A stretch of 15,166 nucleotides of DNA from Haemophilus haemolyticus_L (GTDB taxonomy: Bacteria > Pseudomonadota > Gammaproteobacteria > Enterobacterales > Pasteurellaceae). The position numbers and the translations under genes are program-made. The stretch is taken from assembly GCF_003490595.1 (NCBI RefSeq), contig NZ_QQGY01000016.1:1-15166 (forward strand), in the 5' to 3' direction. The notes beneath the pieces were generated by a model that saw nothing but the letters and a program-made list of their open reading frames with translations, was not told the origin of the DNA and ran no database searches. Shown piece by piece: positions 6,255 through 15,099 of the stretch (position 1 is its first letter; the number at the start of each line of letters is the position of its first letter).

Positions 6255-8825
6255 ATGAACATTGAAAAATTTACGACAAAATTCCAAGAAGCTTTAAGCG
6301 AAGCACAATCACTTGCTATCGGAAAAGATAATCAATTTATTGAACCCGTGCATTTATTGACCGCACTGTTAAATCAACAGGGTGGCTCCATTACGCCAAT
6401 TTTAACTGCAAGTGGCGTAAATGTAACTTTATTGCGTAATGAATTAAAGACTGAACTAAATAAATTGCCACAGGTTATTGGCAATGGCGGTGATGTACAA
6501 CTTTCACGCCAGCTCATTAATTTGCTCAATCTATGTGATAAATTTGCACAACAAAACCAAGATAAATTTATTTCGAGCGAATTGTTTTTGCTTGCAGCTT
6601 TAGAAGAACGAGGAGCGCTCAGCGATATTTTGAAAAAGTGCGGTGCGAAAAAAGAGCAAATTTCGCAAGCCATTCAGCAAATTAGAGGGGGACAAAACGT
6701 GAACGATCAAAATGCAGAAGAAAGTAGACAAGCATTAGAAAAATATACGATTGATTTAACTGCTCGTGCAGAAAGTGGCAAACTTGATCCTGTAATTGGA
6801 CGTGATGAAGAAATTCGTCGAGCGATTCAAGTATTACAACGTCGTACTAAAAACAACCCAGTGTTAATTGGTGAACCGGGTGTGGGGAAAACAGCGATTG
6901 TCGAAGGTTTGGCACAACGCATTGTCAATGGTGAAGTGCCTGAAGGCTTAAAAAACAAACGTGTACTTTCTTTAGATATGGGCGCACTGATTGCTGGTGC
7001 GAAATACCGCGGTGAATTTGAAGAGCGGTTAAAAGCTGTTTTAAATGAGTTATCAAAAGAAGAAGGTCGCATTATCCTCTTTATTGATGAAATTCATACT
7101 ATGGTCGGCGCGGGTAAAACCGATGGTGCGATGGATGCGGGTAACTTATTAAAACCAAGTTTAGCGCGCGGTGAATTACATTGTGTGGGTGCAACAACGT
7201 TAGACGAATATCGTCAATATATCGAAAAAGATGCCGCACTTGAGCGTCGTTTCCAAAAAGTTTTTGTGGACGAGCCTAGTGTAGAAGATACGATTGCGAT
7301 TTTACGTGGTTTGAAAGAACGTTATGAGATCCATCACCATGTGGATATTACTGACCCTGCGATTGTCGCAGCAGCAACGCTTTCTCATCGTTATATTTCC
7401 GATCGTCAGTTACCGGATAAAGCCATTGATTTGATCGATGAAGCGGCGTCTAGCATTCGTATGGAAATAGATTCTAAACCTGAACCGCTTGATCGTCTTG
7501 AACGTCGAATTATCCAACTAAAATTGGAACAACAAGCATTACAAAAAGAAGAAGACGAAGCAAGTCGCAAACGTTTAGAAATGTTAGAGAAAGAATTGGC
7601 TGAAAAAGAACGTGAATATGCCGAACTTGAAGAAGTATGGAAGTCAGAAAAAGCAACGCTTTCTGGTTCTCAACATATTAAACAAGAGTTAGATACTGCA
7701 AAAACCGAACTAGAACAAGCGCGGCGCGCGGGTGATTTAGCTAAAATGTCTGAGTTGCAATATGGCCGCATCCCTGCTCTTGAAAAGCAACTTGAGCAAG
7801 CTGAAACCAGCGAAGGCAAAGAAATGGCGCTTTTACGCTATCGCGTCACAGATGAAGAAATCGCTGAAGTACTTTCTAAAGCAACAGGTATTCCTGTTTC
7901 TAAAATGATGGAAGGTGAGAAAGAAAAACTCTTACGCATGGAAGAAGAATTGCATAAACGCGTGATCGGTCAAGAAGAAGCCGTTGATGCGGTAGCAAAC
8001 GCGATTCGTCGTAGCCGCGCTGGTCTTTCCGATCCTAATCGCCCAATTGGTTCTTTCTTGTTCCTAGGGCCAACAGGTGTAGGTAAAACAGAGCTTTGCA
8101 AAACTTTGGCGAAATTCTTGTTTGATAGTGAAGATGCGATGGTACGTATCGATATGTCAGAGTTTATGGAAAAACACAGTGTATCTCGCTTAGTCGGGGC
8201 ACCTCCGGGTTATGTTGGTTATGAAGAAGGCGGTTATTTAACTGAAGCTGTTCGTCGTCGTCCGTATTCGGTTATTTTGCTCGATGAAGTGGAAAAAGCC
8301 CATGCGGATGTGTTCAACATCTTGTTACAAGTGTTAGATGATGGTCGTTTAACTGATGGTCAAGGCCGTACCGTGGACTTCCGTAACACCGTGGTGATTA
8401 TGACCTCTAACTTAGGTTCTGATTTAATCCAAGGCAGCAAAGACGAAAGCTATAGCGAAATGAAAGCCTTAGTGATGTCTGTAGTAGGCCAACATTTCCG
8501 TCCAGAATTTATCAACCGTATTGACGAGACCGTGGTATTCCATCCGCTTGGTAAAGAAAATATCCGTGCAATAGCCAATATTCAATTAGAACGTTTGGCA
8601 AAACGTATGGAAACTCGTGGTTATGAATTGGTGTTTACCGATGCTTTATTAGATTTCATTGGTGAAGTGGGTTACGACCCAATTTATGGTGCACGTCCAT
8701 TGAAACGTGCAATTCAACAAGAGATCGAAAACAGCTTGGCACAACAAATTCTATCTGGTGCGTTATTACCTGGTAAGGTTGTTACCATTGATTACGCTAA
8801 CGCAGAAGTTCAAGCTAGACAATAG
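6255..8825 (+). CDS. clpB: ATP-dependent disaggregase ClpB
   Basis: An 856-residue (E. coli 857) hexameric AAA+ chaperone that, with DnaK, pulls proteins out of aggregates after heat stress. The domain order is an N-domain (about 1-145), the first ATPase domain with Walker A GEPGVGKT at 206-213, Walker B around LFIDEIHT and pore loop AKYRGEFEER, a long charged coiled-coil middle domain (about 395-520), then the second ATPase domain with Walker A GPTGVGKT at 605-612 and pore loop GYVGYEEGG. Both Walker A positions equal those of E. coli. There is no ClpP-binding loop requirement in this family, and the middle domain separates it from ClpA. The start at 6255 has GAGGAAA six to seven bases upstream. 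It is monocistronic here, with its own likely heat-shock promoter and a 3' terminator hairpin. An internal start at V149 is described separately. Confidence 0.98.
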   Translation: MNIEKFTTKFQEALSEAQSLAIGKDNQFIEPVHLLTALLNQQGGSITPILTASGVNVTLLRNELKTELNKLPQVIGNGGDVQLSRQLINLLNLCDKFAQQNQDKFISSELFLLAALEERGALSDILKKCGAKKEQISQAIQQIRGGQNVNDQNAEESRQALEKYTIDLTARAESGKLDPVIGRDEEIRRAIQVLQRRTKNNPVLIGEPGVGKTAIVEGLAQRIVNGEVPEGLKNKRVLSLDMGALIAGAKYRGEFEERLKAVLNELSKEEGRIILFIDEIHTMVGAGKTDGAMDAGNLLKPSLARGELHCVGATTLDEYRQYIEKDAALERRFQKVFVDEPSVEDTIAILRGLKERYEIHHHVDITDPAIVAAATLSHRYISDRQLPDKAIDLIDEAASSIRMEIDSKPEPLDRLERRIIQLKLEQQALQKEEDEASRKRLEMLEKELAEKEREYAELEEVWKSEKATLSGSQHIKQELDTAKTELEQARRAGDLAKMSELQYGRIPALEKQLEQAETSEGKEMALLRYRVTDEEIAEVLSKATGIPVSKMMEGEKEKLLRMEEELHKRVIGQEEAVDAVANAIRRSRAGLSDPNRPIGSFLFLGPTGVGKTELCKTLAKFLFDSEDAMVRIDMSEFMEKHSVSRLVGAPPGYVGYEEGGYLTEAVRRRPYSVILLDEVEKAHADVFNILLQVLDDGRLTDGQGRTVDFRNTVVIMTSNLGSDLIQGSKDESYSEMKALVMSVVGQHFRPEFINRIDETVVFHPLGKENIRAIANIQLERLAKRMETRGYELVFTDALLDFIGEVGYDPIYGARPLKRAIQQEIENSLAQQILSGALLPGKVVTIDYANAEVQARQ
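6636..6644 (+). repeat. DNA uptake signal sequence
   Basis: Exact AAGTGCGGT inside the N-domain part of clpB, read as K-C-G in the coding frame. Confidence 0.9.
6684..6701 (+). promoter_or_regulatory. Internal clpB ribosome site and GTG start (V149)
   Basis: AGAGGGGG at 6684-6691 is an unusually strong Shine-Dalgarno sequence inside the gene. Seven bases later comes GTG (6699-6701), codon 149 in frame. E. coli ClpB is known to start a second, N-domain-less form at the equivalent V149. Here that form would be 708 residues long. Confidence 0.75.
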
Positions 8826-8832
8826 GTATTAA

Positions 8833-8860
8833 AAAAGTGCGGTAAATTTACCGCACTTTT
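8833..8860. terminator. Bidirectional terminator made of inverted uptake signals
   Basis: The arms AAAAGTGCGGTAAA (8833-8846) and TTTACCGCACTTTT (8847-8860) are perfect inverse complements. They contain two facing uptake signals at 8835-8843 and 8850-8858. The A and T flanks give a T run on either strand, so the hairpin can stop clpB from the left and rlmB from the right. It lies seven bases past the clpB stop and one base from the rlmB stop. Confidence 0.9.
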
Positions 8861-8861
8861 C

Positions 8862-9602
8862 TTATGAACCTAAACGCTGACGCACAATTTCAAATAAACA
8901 TACCCCTGTTGCGACAGATACATTTAATGATGAAACTGAACCAGCCATTGGAATGCTAATCAGTTGATCGCAATGTTCACGTGTTAAACGACGCATTCCT
9001 TCGCCTTCAGCTCCCATAACAAGTGCTAGTGGCCCTGTCAGTTTGCTTTGATAAATGGTTTCAGTTGCTTCGCCAGCAGTGCCAACCACCCAAATATTAT
9101 GATTTTGCTGTAAATCGCGTAGCGTGCGAGAAAGATTGGTTACACGAATTAACGGCACGGTTTCTGCTGCACCACAAGCAACTTTACGTGCGATAGATGT
9201 TAATTGTGCCGATTTATCTTTCGGTACGATCACAGCTACGGCTCCAGCCGCATCAGCTGTTCGCAAACATGCTCCCAAGTTGTGTGGGTCAGTCACGCCA
9301 TCCAAAACTAATAAAAGCGGATTTTGTTTATTCGCAAGAATTTCATCAAGATCATTTTCATTAAGTTCTTTTGCTGCTTGTACTCGAGCAGTGACACCTT
9401 GATGAACTTCGCCATCAGCTTTTTTATCAAGTGTTTGTCGATTAACGAATTGCACGCCAATTCCGAGAGAATAAAGTTCGTTTAAGAGTGGTTGTAGGCG
9501 TTTATCTTCACGTCCTTTAAGTACGAAGACTTCAATTAAACGTTCTGGCGAATGGGTTAAAATACTAGTAACAGCATGGATGCCGTAGATTTGTTCTGAC
9601 AT
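8862..9602 (-). CDS. rlmB: 23S rRNA (guanosine-2251-2'-O)-methyltransferase RlmB
   Basis: A 246-residue SpoU-type (SPOUT, knotted) methyltransferase that uses S-adenosylmethionine to methylate the ribose of G2251 in the peptidyl-transferase P loop. An N-terminal RNA-binding domain (about 1-80, opening YGIHAV) precedes the catalytic domain. Motif 1 is DPHNLGACLRTA (105-116), with the conserved N108 and R114. Motif 2 is MGAEGEGMRR (196-205). Motif 3 is IPMAGSVSSLNVSVA (217-231), which closes the knot. Length and motifs match E. coli RlmB. It lies 55 bases downstream of rnr on the same strand, the same pairing as in E. coli. TrmH-type paralogues share the fold, but the rnr context and the N-terminal domain favour RlmB. 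Confidence 0.95.
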   Translation of the reverse strand: MSEQIYGIHAVTSILTHSPERLIEVFVLKGREDKRLQPLLNELYSLGIGVQFVNRQTLDKKADGEVHQGVTARVQAAKELNENDLDEILANKQNPLLLVLDGVTDPHNLGACLRTADAAGAVAVIVPKDKSAQLTSIARKVACGAAETVPLIRVTNLSRTLRDLQQNHNIWVVGTAGEATETIYQSKLTGPLALVMGAEGEGMRRLTREHCDQLISIPMAGSVSSLNVSVATGVCLFEIVRQRLGS

Positions 9603-9638
9603 AAATTTCTCTTTTTCTTATTTGAATTTTTAATGTAT

Positions 9639-9651
9639 TCCCACAATGGGA
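9639..9651 (-). other. Small inverted repeat between rnr and rlmB
   Basis: TCCCA and TGGGA separated by three bases form a five-pair stem in the 55-base gap. On the minus strand the sequence after it is A-rich rather than T-rich, so it is not a standard terminator. It could be an RNA-processing or pausing site, or chance. Confidence 0.3.
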
Positions 9652-9657
9652 TTTGAA

Positions 9658-12006
9658 TTATTTTCGTTTTCTAGATGTTTTCTTCGAAATTTCTTTCTTT
9701 TTTACCGCACTTTTTTGTTTTTGGGAGGCTTTAGACGGTAGTTCTTTAAAGACTTTCTTGGCTTTTTCTTTCGCGGTTTTTCCAGCACGACGAGGTTTAC
9801 GTTCACTCCTCATTAGCGAGAAATCGACCATCTTATTTTCTAAATGTACCGCTTCAACTTTGATGCGAACTTTATCGCCTAATCGATATTGCATTCCGCT
9901 ATTTTCGCCAATTAAACGCTGTTTTGCTGCATCGAATTGGTAATAATCGTTTTCTAAAGTCGAAATATGGACTAAACCATCGATGAATAAGTCATCTAAG
10001 CGTACAAATAAACCAAATCCAGTCACAGATGAAATAACACCGTTAAATTCACCGCCAACATGATCTTGCATATATTCACATTTCAGCCAATCTGCCACTT
10101 CACGAGTTGCGTCGTCAGCACGGCGTTCGGTCATTGAACAGTGATTGCCAAGTAAATCCATTTCATCAAAAGAGTAATGATAACCGCCTGTATCGGTGGT
10201 TTTACGTTTTGCGCCTTGTTCTTTAGCGAGTAAATATTTGATGCCTCGATGAAGTGTTAAGTCTGGATAACGGCGAATTGGCGAAGTAAAGTGAGCATAC
10301 TCTTCTAAAGCCAAACCAAAGTGCCCGATATTATCAGCGTGATAGACAGCTTGGCTTAATGAACGTAGCAGCATTGTTTGGATAAGTTCATGATCAGGTC
10401 TTTCTTTAACTTTTTCTAAGAGAGCAGCATAGTCTTTTGTGGTTGGTTTTAATCCGCCTTCTAAAGTTAAACCAAACTCACTTAAGAAAGTGCGGAAAGA
10501 TGTTAATTTTTCTTCGCTCGGGGTGGCATGAATACGATATAACGCAGGCTCTTTATGTTTTTCCATAAAATTGGCTGCTGCGATATTCGCAAGAATCATA
10601 CATTCCTCAATGATTTTGTGGGCATCGTTACGAACAACAGGTTCAATGCGCTCAATTCTTCCCATTGCATTGAAAATAAACTTAGTTTCAATGGTTTCAA
10701 AATCGATCGCACCACGTTGATGACGCGCACCAAGCAAAGCTTGATAGAGTTTATAAAGATCTTCTAAATGAGGCACAAGTGTAGAATAACGAGTGCGTAA
10801 TTCTTCATCGCCTTCAAGCATTTTTGCTACTTTGGTATAAGTGAGGCGGGCGTGAGAATTCATCACTGCTTCATAAAAACGACAATCTGTGAGCTTACCT
10901 TTGGCAGAAATTTGCATCTCACACACCATACACAAACGATCCACTTGAGGGTTAAGAGAGCATAAGCCGTTTGATAAAATTTCAGGTAGCATTGGTACAA
11001 CTCGGTTCGGAAAATAGACTGAGTTACCACGATTATACGCTTCTATATCCAAAGCGGAACGTAAACGTACGTAATAACTGACATCCGCAATTGCGACCCA
11101 AAGTTTCCAGCCTTTGCCGTGTTTTTCACAATAAACGGCATCATCAAAATCCCGAGCATCTTCACCATCAATGGTCACAAGCGGTAAATGACGTAAATCT
11201 ACACGCCCTTTTTTTGCTTCTTCTGGGACTTCTTCAGTGAATTTTTTTACGTATTTTTCTACCGCACTTGGAAACTTATGGGGAATATCGTGGTTACGCA
11301 AGGCGATTTCCACTTCCATTCCTTTCGCCATATTATAGCCAAGGATCTCAGTGATTACGCCAATTGGTTGGTTAAAACTAGCAGAGCGTTCTTGCAATTC
11401 GACAACGACCACTTGTCCCATACGAGCACCATTACGATGTTCATTTGGCACGAGAATATCTCTGCCAATTCTGCTGTCATCAGGCACCACATAGCTAAAA
11501 CCGTTTTCTAAGAAAAAGCGACCCACAATTTGTTTTTTACGACTTTCTAATACGCGTACAATTCGCACTTCACGGCGACCACGACGATCTAATCCAGCAG
11601 GCTGAGCTAAGACAAAATCTCCATGCATGACTCTTTGCATTTGATGGTTCGGAATGAATAAATCATCTTTTTTGCCATCGACCTGTAAAAAACCAAAACC
11701 TTCGCGATGACCAATTACCGTGCCTTTAAATAAATCTAATTTTTCTGGTAAGGCATAGTGTTTACGTTTGGTGAACACTAATTGTCCATCATTTTCCATC
11801 GCACGTAATCGGCGACGCATCGCTTCTATTTGTTCTTCATTTCGAATGGAAAGTGCGGTCAAAATTTCATCCCGATTCATCGGTGCATTATTGTCTCGAA
11901 TAACGCTTAAAATAAATTCTCGGCTCGGGATTGGATTGCCGTATTTTTCCAATTCTCGTTTGTAATGAGGATCTTGGTTGATTAAGTTTTTACGTTTTTT
12001 TGTCAT
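9658..12006 (-). CDS. rnr: Ribonuclease R
   Basis: A 782-residue processive 3'-5' exoribonuclease of the RNB family that degrades structured RNA, rRNA fragments and trans-translation targets (also called VacB). The N-terminal winged-helix region (about 20-85, NPIPSREFILSVIRD onward) is followed by cold-shock-type RNA-binding domains (about 85-250). The catalytic domain comes next, with IDGEDARDFDDAV supplying D280, D286, D288 and D289, and later SPIRRYPDLTLHRG. An S1 domain (about 640-725) and a lysine- and arginine-rich tail of about 50 residues finish the protein. All active-site aspartates are present. The start matches the family N-terminus, although no Shine-Dalgarno sequence precedes it, only an A-rich stretch and an inverted repeat. 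It is first in the rnr-rlmB pair and divergent from the adhesin gene. Confidence 0.97.
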   Translation of the reverse strand: MTKKRKNLINQDPHYKRELEKYGNPIPSREFILSVIRDNNAPMNRDEILTALSIRNEEQIEAMRRRLRAMENDGQLVFTKRKHYALPEKLDLFKGTVIGHREGFGFLQVDGKKDDLFIPNHQMQRVMHGDFVLAQPAGLDRRGRREVRIVRVLESRKKQIVGRFFLENGFSYVVPDDSRIGRDILVPNEHRNGARMGQVVVVELQERSASFNQPIGVITEILGYNMAKGMEVEIALRNHDIPHKFPSAVEKYVKKFTEEVPEEAKKGRVDLRHLPLVTIDGEDARDFDDAVYCEKHGKGWKLWVAIADVSYYVRLRSALDIEAYNRGNSVYFPNRVVPMLPEILSNGLCSLNPQVDRLCMVCEMQISAKGKLTDCRFYEAVMNSHARLTYTKVAKMLEGDEELRTRYSTLVPHLEDLYKLYQALLGARHQRGAIDFETIETKFIFNAMGRIERIEPVVRNDAHKIIEECMILANIAAANFMEKHKEPALYRIHATPSEEKLTSFRTFLSEFGLTLEGGLKPTTKDYAALLEKVKERPDHELIQTMLLRSLSQAVYHADNIGHFGLALEEYAHFTSPIRRYPDLTLHRGIKYLLAKEQGAKRKTTDTGGYHYSFDEMDLLGNHCSMTERRADDATREVADWLKCEYMQDHVGGEFNGVISSVTGFGLFVRLDDLFIDGLVHISTLENDYYQFDAAKQRLIGENSGMQYRLGDKVRIKVEAVHLENKMVDFSLMRSERKPRRAGKTAKEKAKKVFKELPSKASQKQKSAVKKKEISKKTSRKRK
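9704..9712 (-). repeat. DNA uptake signal sequence
   Basis: Exact match within the basic tail of rnr, read as S-A-V between lysine codons. The tail tolerates sequence change, which may be why a signal could persist there. Confidence 0.9.
11261..11269 (-). repeat. DNA uptake signal sequence
   Basis: Exact match in rnr just before the catalytic domain, read as S-A-V in the frame. Confidence 0.9.
11851..11859 (+). repeat. DNA uptake signal sequence
   Basis: Exact match on the strand opposite to rnr, near its 5' end. The coding strand reads L-T-A-L there. Confidence 0.9.
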
Positions 12007-12012
12007 TATTTT

Positions 12013-12050
12013 TTACAGTTTTAAAAAGTGCGGAGAGTTTGACACTGTAA
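12013..12050 (-). promoter_or_regulatory. Inverted repeat in the rnr leader
   Basis: TTACAGT (12013-12019) and ACTGTAA (12044-12050) are perfect seven-base inverse complements with a 24-base loop. In the rnr transcript the 3' arm ends six bases before the ATG, where a ribosome binding site would be expected but none is visible. It could fold over the initiation region or be a protein site. I found no firm rnr promoter upstream of it. Confidence 0.4.
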
Positions 12051-12145
12051 GGGGGATAATGCAAGACGGGGGGAGGTTTATTTATCAGTAAAACCAATGA
12101 ACTTTTTCAATGTGTAAATAAACACCTATTTTTCTTTTTTATTTT

Positions 12146-12175
12146 TTGTTAAAGTTTCAAACCCTTAATTATTAT
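12146..12175 (+). promoter_or_regulatory. Possible adhesin promoter
   Basis: TTGTTA (12146-12151, four of six to the -35 consensus) and TATTAT (12170-12175, five of six to the -10), spaced 18 bases, would start transcription near 12182, leaving a leader of about 18 bases. The region is very AT-rich, so false matches are likely. Confidence 0.3.
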
Positions 12176-12199
12176 TCATTTGACAAAAGGAACAATATT

Positions 12200-13672
<1,473 letters not shown>

Positions 13673-13690
13673 TCTTTAAACTAAGTGAGT

Positions 13691-13717
13691 AAGGGCGTGA
13701 TGTACGCCCTTTTTTAT
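13691..13717 (+). terminator. Adhesin rho-independent terminator
   Basis: AAGGGCGT (13691-13698) pairs perfectly with ACGCCCTT (13704-13711) around a five-base loop, and a T run follows directly. It lies 18 bases after the adhesin stop codon. Confidence 0.88.
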
Positions 13718-13782
13718 TTATCTATTTATTTAAATATTATATAGATATTCAGATGGATAGATATAGTTAACCTTTTGGGAAA

Positions 13783-13814
13783 GAATAAAATCTGCACTCG
13801 TGATGAGTGCAGAT
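13783..13814 (-). terminator. yedE rho-independent terminator
   Basis: On the minus strand ATCTGCACTC (13814-13805) pairs with GAGTGCAGAT (13799-13790), ten perfect pairs around a five-base loop, followed by a short T-rich stretch (TTTATTCT). It begins ten bases after the yedE stop and faces the adhesin terminator. Confidence 0.82.
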
Positions 13815-13824
13815 AGAAAGTGAA

Positions 13825-14883
13825 TTAAGCGGATTTTTTGGTAAAGCCAATATAGGCGCAGAATATAAATCCAAGCACTAAAGCGTAAGGCGTGAATTCA
13901 CCAATGCCAGAGCCTGAAGCTGCAAGGCTTAAACGATGCGCCGCGGCTGCACCTAAAAGCATACCAAGCACAAAAATAGCGGAGTCATTATCACCTTCAC
14001 CAAGATGAACCAAATGTTTGCCAGGGCAACCACCGCCAAGGGCGAAGCATAATCCGCAAAGTGCCATGCCGAGGAAGTTCCAAAGATATTGATTATGTGC
14101 ACCAGGTTGTTGTTCAAACCCTAAATGGAATTGACCAAGTAAAGCATTGGTAATGGCAGCAAATACCACTAAAGCGATGACACCATTCAATAATGAAGAA
14201 TCACGGAATAGAATGAAATTGCGGAATGCACCGATTGAGCAGAAACGTGATTTTTGCATTAATACTCCTATGATTAGCCCGCCTGCTAAAGATAATGCCC
14301 AAAATGCATGTTGTGTGCCAGGGCCTTTTTGTGAAAAATAAAGCGGTAAACCTTCGCCAAAACTAAATTGTGTGATAACGCCAATAAGTAATAACCCCGC
14401 AATAATGACAGAAATCCAGCCTGTAACAGGGGCTTGTTCTTTTGCTTTGCCGAGCGAAAATCCTCGATTGCTAAAGAAAATACCACCTAGTACGCCGACA
14501 AATAAACCGACTATACCGGCAATCGCAGATAAATCGCCGCCCCCTAGCCGCAAATATGCGCGCCATGGACAACCTAAGAAAGTTAGAGCACCAATCATGG
14601 CAAATGCCCCTAAAATTAAGCGAATGAATGGCGATGAGCCACCACGAGCACGAAATTCTTTCGCAAATAACGCACTCACTAACGCACCGAAAATTAATCC
14701 GATGAGTTCGGGGCGGATGTATTGAAGTGGAGCGGCTTGATGTAAGCCAATGGAGCCAGCCGTATCGCGTAAGAAACAGGCTGCGCAGAATCCCATGTTG
14801 CCTGGATTTCCGCTATAAGTAAGTAGTGGAGCGATGATACCAAGTGCAGCACCTGCAACCACAGGCCATTTTGATCCTTTCAT
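13825..14883 (-). CDS. yedE: YeeE/YedE-family membrane transporter (probable selenium or sulfur uptake)
   Basis: A 352-residue inner-membrane protein with roughly ten hydrophobic helices and two similar halves. Conserved cysteine motifs lie within or beside the helices: GFCAACFLRD (C33, C36) and LGCPWR (C105) in the first half, SRFCSIGAFRN (C215) and GGGCPGKHLVHLGEG (C286) in the second. These are the family's signatures. YeeE from a spirochaete carries thiosulfate by cysteine relay. The longer YedE branch is linked by gene context to selenium metabolism, and Haemophilus makes selenoproteins, so selenium supply is the favoured role, as an inference. The usual small TusA-like partner (YedF) is not adjacent in the visible sequence: downstream is the adhesin and upstream an IS element begins about 160 bases away. 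The start has AAGGG about eight bases before the ATG. It has its own terminator. Confidence 0.87.
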   Translation of the reverse strand: MKGSKWPVVAGAALGIIAPLLTYSGNPGNMGFCAACFLRDTAGSIGLHQAAPLQYIRPELIGLIFGALVSALFAKEFRARGGSSPFIRLILGAFAMIGALTFLGCPWRAYLRLGGGDLSAIAGIVGLFVGVLGGIFFSNRGFSLGKAKEQAPVTGWISVIIAGLLLIGVITQFSFGEGLPLYFSQKGPGTQHAFWALSLAGGLIIGVLMQKSRFCSIGAFRNFILFRDSSLLNGVIALVVFAAITNALLGQFHLGFEQQPGAHNQYLWNFLGMALCGLCFALGGGCPGKHLVHLGEGDNDSAIFVLGMLLGAAAAHRLSLAASGSGIGEFTPYALVLGFIFCAYIGFTKKSA

Positions 14884-15041
14884 AATGAAACCCTTGTGAT
14901 ATCTAAAGTTAAACTAAATTGTGTACTCTCGAATACTCGAAAAGCACGTTCATTTTAATCCAAGAAGTTAAATGGTAAAGAATGTTTTGATGAAAAGATG
15001 AGATAAATCAAAAATTTGGTAGGAAAAAAGTGCGGTAAAAT
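14884..15041. other. yedE upstream region
   Basis: This 158-base AT-rich gap should hold the yedE promoter, but no clear pair of hexamers stands out. TACTCTCGAA (14924-14933) is followed at once by TACTCGAA (14934-14941), an imperfect tandem repeat that might be a regulator site. An uptake signal lies at 15028-15036 next to the IS end. Confidence 0.4.
15028..15036 (+). repeat. DNA uptake signal sequence
   Basis: Exact AAGTGCGGT followed by AAAATT, ending six bases before the apparent IS boundary. It may be one arm of a former uptake-signal terminator pair whose other arm is displaced by the insertion, which the window cannot show. Confidence 0.9.
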
Positions 15042-15043
15042 TG

Positions 15044-15093
15044 ATCTGCACCCCAAAAGTTGGACTCAACAAACCAACAATTGAGGTGCAGAT
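15044..15093 (+). promoter_or_regulatory. Terminal hairpin covering the transposase ribosome site
   Basis: ATCTGCACC (15044-15052) pairs perfectly with GGTGCAGAT (15085-15093), and inside it GTTGG (15059-15063) pairs with CCAAC (15074-15078). The 3' arm contains the GAGGTG ribosome site (15083-15088) and is followed by a run of seven T. A transcript entering from outside would fold it, either ending or hiding the ribosome site. Confidence 0.6.
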
Positions 15094-15099
15094 TTTTTT

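Noticed and set aside
12146..12199. A longer adhesin reading frame starting at a TTG
   Set aside because: ATG 12200 has a good ribosome site at proper distance and leads straight into a signal peptide. The extra 18 residues have no such support and lie over the likely promoter.
13790..13814. Possible kinship between the yedE terminator stem and the IS terminal stem, both containing ATCTGCAC
   Set aside because: Eight shared bases in two short hairpins are easily chance, no other IS sequence is found near the terminator, and its T-rich tail makes full sense as a yedE terminator.
14372..14725. A 117-codon plus-strand open frame opposite yedE
   Set aside because: It is the mirror of a strongly conserved membrane protein gene. 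Its composition (rich in P, N, K and A) is what antisense reading of membrane helices yields, and it has no ribosome site.
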